Part shown: positions 59,430-64,000 of the stretch, piece after piece
How positions within the stretch are numbered: position 1 is the first letter of the stretch
Layout of the letters: the number at the start of each line of letters is the position of its first letter
Source: Hetaerina americana
Taxonomy: Eukaryota > Arthropoda > Insecta > Odonata > Calopterygidae
Direction of reading: 5' to 3'
Length of the DNA stretch: 64,000 nucleotides
Assembly (NCBI GenBank): GCA_022747635.1
Contig: JAKTNV010000003.1
Coordinates: forward strand, 11,503,411 to 11,567,410
The notes under the pieces: model-generated
Database searches by the model: none
Told to the model about the DNA's origin: nothing
Seen by the model: only the letters and a program-made list of their open reading frames with translations
Made by a program: the position numbers and the translations under genes

Positions 59430-62400
59430 CTGTGAATACAAGGTGTCAGGAAAAATCATTCCTCCAAACTACAATGACATTGGTCCTTTTTTCATATTAA
59501 CCCATTAAACAATCCATCGTGCTGCTTAGATAGGTGGTGTTCAATAAAACAATATTAGCAGCACCAAGGCAAATCCCAGAAATGAGAACAAATCATCGAA
59601 GTTACATCCCGACAAATATCGTCTCAATTCGAGCATGAAGCGATTCGCATTTTTTACAAGGGAAAAATTATTACAATGTATTCAGCACCAACATGGATGA
59701 CCCAAGTGACCAGAAACCAAGGTTTTAAAGTTAGTCTTCTTTAGGTTCTACGTCGATTCTAACTGTTAATCAAAACGTAAAGTTGTGTAATGAGGATTAT
59801 CTATGCAACCATTTAACATGATATATAGGTAACCATTAGCATTTGAGTATTGAAGCAGCTTTCATGAGCCTCGCAGTAACGTCAGCGTTTTTACTAAAAC
59901 CTTTTCAAAACTATCAACAAGCTTGGAGTACGAATTAGTCATTTAGAAAGAGGGCAGCCATTTGAAGGTTTTGCGCATCTCAGGGTTTTTTTACTAACAA
60001 TTTTTTGCTAATACATTTTTAATTAATTCTTAAAAAGTCAAAGTTCCAAACTAGAGTGAAATTATTTAACTGTTCCCGATTCCCGAGTTTATCGACAGTC
60101 CTGACCACATAATGTAACTTTAATTGGTTGGGAGAAACTAATCCCCTCAAATCAATTTTCACTTCGGATAACGTGTGACATTTTTACAACCGACCTAATT
60201 GCTGATATTTCACAGGGTTTAAAGGAGAGAAATTGTGGAATGGGAATAGAATGCCACTTAGAAATAATACTACGGTCACAAAAGGATTATTCAAAGGCAG
60301 TTGTCTTGGAGGCAAACACTCGAGGTCAAACAGCTTGGCGATGAAAAATAACAACTGTCGATGTAATTATCAGGCAAATTATTATTTGCGAGATGACGGC
60401 TTGAAGCACAATATATGTGCCTATGAATGGATGCATATTATTAGTTTTTGACTTTCAACATTAATATTACGTGCCTAGTTTTTCAGTTTACTTTTAGTTT
60501 ACAACAGTAAATTACACTTTTGACGATTTTCATAAAACAATTTAAAGCAGGATGGTCGAAAATAAAGTATAGATATCTAAATGAAAGAGAAAATAGTAAA
60601 CAATTCGCCACTTTCCCGATTGATTGCAAGCCGATTCTTTAGCACACCCGAGCGATAATTCAGAAACGAACGGTGGGCACTACAGCTTCTTTCTGCGTCA
60701 AATTTGGATCTAAATATAATCAATTACTGATATTATTTGTAACGTATTTTGACGTAGGACGAAAATATAGCCCCATATCCATACAAGAGTTTCAAAATAA
60801 ATATGAAAAAAATCATCTTGAGTACTTATATATTCCCCAATCAAACTCACTTTTGTAAAGCCAATATATAGTAAATAAAATCATACAGACAGCAGCATCT
60901 TTTTCTAAAAAGGGCTGTTGGGACATGAATAATCCATTTTCAACGCATTAAATGAATTTACATAATTACTCAAAGCTAATTAAAAAACTTACCTCAAAGT
61001 CCATTTTCTCACGTAACACAAGAATTAAACATTCCTTCCCATGCAATGTTGGCGAGCAGTTTTGTACTTCAGAATTACAGAGGTAAAATGTTATTTAAGG
61101 AACCGCCATAGAATTCCGCTAGGATACTAATTAACACTAATAAATCACTAACATGACGCTTGAACACACAGTTTCATTTTTTTCAAATGCTTGCAATTAC
61201 TTCCAATTTCTCCAAGACTCCTAAAAAATTACGAAGAGCCAGGCAGTGATACGGGTGGGGGGCGGTGGTGGAAGACAGGGTTGTCCATTATAGTCCGTGC
61301 TTTTCTACTTACACGCGGGGGAAATCGCAAAAGAATCAATAGATGAGTTGGAGGTAGTAATTTAGCTAAGTGAGCAACTCATAAGTCATGTTTCACATCA
61401 ATTTTACAGAAGAAAAAATTACTGGCACGCCACGAATTACATTGGTTTTTTTAAGACTCGAAACTATTTAAAGCGCATAAGAGAAGTGCGGGAGGCGTGA
61501 TAGCACAGTGGCTTGAGGTTTTCAGGTTCAATTCCATGTGACGTCTTTGGATACCGTCATCCCACCAAAGCCGCGTGAATTTTTCAGTTACCAAATCTTC
61601 CTGGGAAACCACAGGCGGTACAGGGTAAGGAACTAGCCCCGATACCCAAATGTGTGATTTTACACACCGTATAGGGCTTAGTACTAGGCGAGCTCTTCCC
61701 TCGACTATCAAACCAACCTTCGGGTTGATTAATGGTTTGGATCAGACGGGCATGCTCGATGACCGTTCAGGAACGGCGTCTAACGATTCATGTGTGCTAA
61801 TTTTGAGGTATTAAAGCGCGAAATCACGCCATCCGCGAAATCTTCTAGAAAAAGTTTGCAGACTTCATCGTAAGGAGAATATTGTGCGCACATTTTTCTC
61901 GAAGATGAACAAACCCAAAGAGTAGAGACGATACGCTAGCAAGTAGCAATTTTGTGCTACCGAGAAGTGCAGAGGATATTTTTACTCATGTAACGGTAAT
62001 GAGAAAGCCCGCTTATATAACGGAGAAAACCGAAATATAGTTAAAATTTCCAAATTATAAAACATCAAGGGGAGATGAAGATAATCGATCAAGCGCAGAA
62101 ATAGGAAGCAACAATTAAAGAATAGGACAGGCGAGAAATAAAATATGCTCAGGAAAGAATTTATGACGGTGCTAGTGGAGAAGAGTTGAGGATGGAGAGC
62201 TACAGTAATCACTTTGGATGTCGGATGGGGTATTTATTTATAAGTCAGTTAAATTTAATTTAAAAAGTTGAATGATCAACACAGGATTTACCACAAAAAT
62301 TGAGAAAATGGGTTTTTCTCCAAGAATGATTTTAAATACTAAATAAACGTTACCAATCATGACATTTCACAGATAGTACCAGAATGAAGGACTAAATTAT

Positions 62401-64000
62401 GTATAATGCAATGAACTAATGATATTCGAAATAAACATGAAATAAACATGATAAAAATAAAATAAACATGAAATTTAAATTAACTGATTTGATTAATTGA
62501 TCAACTGCTGCTCTATTTTATATATGAATATACAACTAATATAAGTTAAATACCGAAAAATCAATTCAAATACATAATAAATAAATTATAATGAGAGCGA
62601 CGTTCACAGACGCTCTAAATGCAGATAATTCTTTCTTCGAGAGCCAAAGTGTTTCCAAGTAATTTACTCTTTACTCTCACACGATCCTTCAAAATGAAGC
62701 CACAGACCCGCCACAATGAACGACAGTGATCAGCACGTTTCGCGATGGATTAAGTGAACGACCTTCTGACTGAATTCTTGGAATAAGAGGTAGCTCTCCG
62801 AGACGTCCTCAATTTCCAAAGATGCACGCGGTGACGGAAGAAGGGAAAGAATCTACGAGAGCAAAAACCTTTCGCGGCATGTAACACAAAACTAGGGAGC
62901 AATTAGCGCACCCCGATCTAGTCCCGATGTCTCGAGATTCTGGTTTTACTCGTACTTGGGAGATTGGAGTTTCTTCTGAATCATCAATCAGCAACGCATG
63001 GTACTGCTAAAAAAACCACTATGAAGTCGTATTCTCTTAAATTTTTGCTATGCACCAACTTGTCCCGTTTACTTCATCAGGAGTAATAATAATAACGGAT
63101 ATAAGCCCTTGAAGTAATCAATTCCCCAGCCAAAGCTCACGTAAGGAGTCCGCCGTCTTCAGGGTTACACGAAATTTTACTCTCGCCATCAGTTTATACA
63201 GACGCGATCCTGTTATTTGACTTGCTGACTTTTAGCAATCAATTTCTTCGTATTTCCTTTAAACATGCCTCAATAGTTCCTTCATGCTGCCAATTGTTTT
63301 ACATTTGGACACTTTAGGACAAAACCTAGATCGAAGTTCACTTTTAAGTTTCCATGAGGCAAAACGCTCTAGTACCAAGCGTTAGTCGCGTTTCAACCAC
63401 ACGCAGTTATTCAAGTGACATTTCTGCTCGCTCAAAACTTTGTACGAGTGGTCAAAAAAAGAAGCTTACGAGGGAAAATAGAAATGGTGGGTTTGTGCAC
63501 CGCTGCAGCGTCAGCTAGCTAGTTCGCAATTTTTTCCGACCGCTTTATATTACTTTAATGTTATAGCGGTTTTATCATAAGAACTTTTATATTATAGTAC
63601 ACTATGGTAATTCCTAAAAATTGCATGCAACGTTCCGGCTTTGGAATCTCAAAAGATGTTTCAACTAAGTTTACATTAAGCATATTTAAAACACAGCATA
63701 CACGACGGCAATTGCATTTCCCGACATCACTCTGGGCTGCCTCTAGCAACAATCCTAATGCTGAATCTATTTCTGATTGGCTACACAATTTTACTCCTTG
63801 AAAAACCGGGAAGTGAGTCTATTTCTCAGTTAAAAGATTTGAAATAATTATTTAAAACTTTTAAAACTCAATTCCACCAAAAGAAAAAAGAAAATTTTCG
63901 AGGATGAAAATTATTTGGGGAAATAAAAGACCGAGTGCTCAACTATTTATTTCCATTTTAGCTTCGGAAAATAATTTCAGCAGTTATAACTTTGATATGC
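59430..64000 (-). other. Upstream myosin intron, runs out of window
   Basis: The exon before W1 (N-terminal SH3-like domain and motor start) is expected here or beyond. I see none of its conserved sequence (for example MPPHIYA), so this is intron at least 4.5 kb long. It carries one SINE A copy (61490-61740). The rest shows nothing recognised. Confidence 0.6.
61490..61740 (+). mobile_element. SINE family A, copy 3
   Basis: Best head of the family: TAGCACAGTGG (A box, from 61501) and GGTTCAATTCC (B box, 61525-61535). Body in the same order as copy 1: GTGAATTTTTCAGTTACCAA, TCTTCCTGGGAAACCACAGG, GTGTGATTTTACACACCG, AGGGCTTAGTACTAGG, and ACCAACCTTCGGGTTGATTA at the end. Same orientation as copies 1 and 2. 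Confidence 0.78.

Noticed and set aside
60985..61012. Possible small exon: ATGGACTTTGAG followed by gtaagt on the minus strand
   Set aside because: It has a good donor and an ATG but only four codons, no similarity to myosin, and the ATG start exon should precede about 160 residues that are not here. It could be chance or a minor alternative first exon; not supportable.

Overview
The window is from an AT-rich animal genome, most likely an arthropod and probably an insect. I cannot name the species. The reason is one large gene on the minus strand whose 34 visible coding exons encode a non-muscle myosin II heavy chain (orthologue of Drosophila zipper). Its introns range from about 100 bp to 7.9 kb, and the DNA around and inside it holds decayed animal transposons (mariner, pogo/Tigger, LINE, tRNA-derived SINEs).

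Layout. Positions 1-4740 are an intergenic transposon graveyard: a complete but dead pogo/Tigger element (174-1868) with its TA target duplication, a tRNA-headed SINE (about 2388-2636) and a LINE endonuclease-domain remnant (about 2806-3400). An intron-containing tRNA-Tyr(GUA) gene lies at 4744-4832 and a long-armed inverted repeat (foldback or MITE-like) at 5946-6140. Positions 6141 to about 9200 show nothing recognisable. The myosin gene then fills the rest. Its stop codon is at 10678-10680, the 3' UTR runs toward lower coordinates, and the most 5' exon in the window is at 59239-59429. From 59430 to 64000 there is intron (with one SINE copy). The N-terminal roughly 160 codons and the promoter lie beyond 64000.

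The 34 exons join in frame at every junction I checked. They give about 1,824 residues with no internal stop: P-loop, alanine-rich loop 1, switch I, switch II, relay, loop 2, SH2/SH1 region, converter, two IQ motifs, the invariant head-rod proline, about 1,080 residues of coiled coil, and a glycine-rich non-helical tail ending in an acidic GEDGPN. The gene looks intact and functional.

Mobile DNA inside the introns: three mariner relics (17082-17593, about 20548-21085, about 46162-47211), a 5'-truncated LINE end (about 42850-43397), SINE copies at about 12226-12470, 12961-13195, 44716-44960 and 61490-61740, and several palindromes and short tandem duplications. I found no operon, CRISPR array, defence system or other novel multi-gene system. 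The most unusual items are the pogo element with an internal inverted duplication of its own transposase sequence and the two tRNA-headed SINE families.
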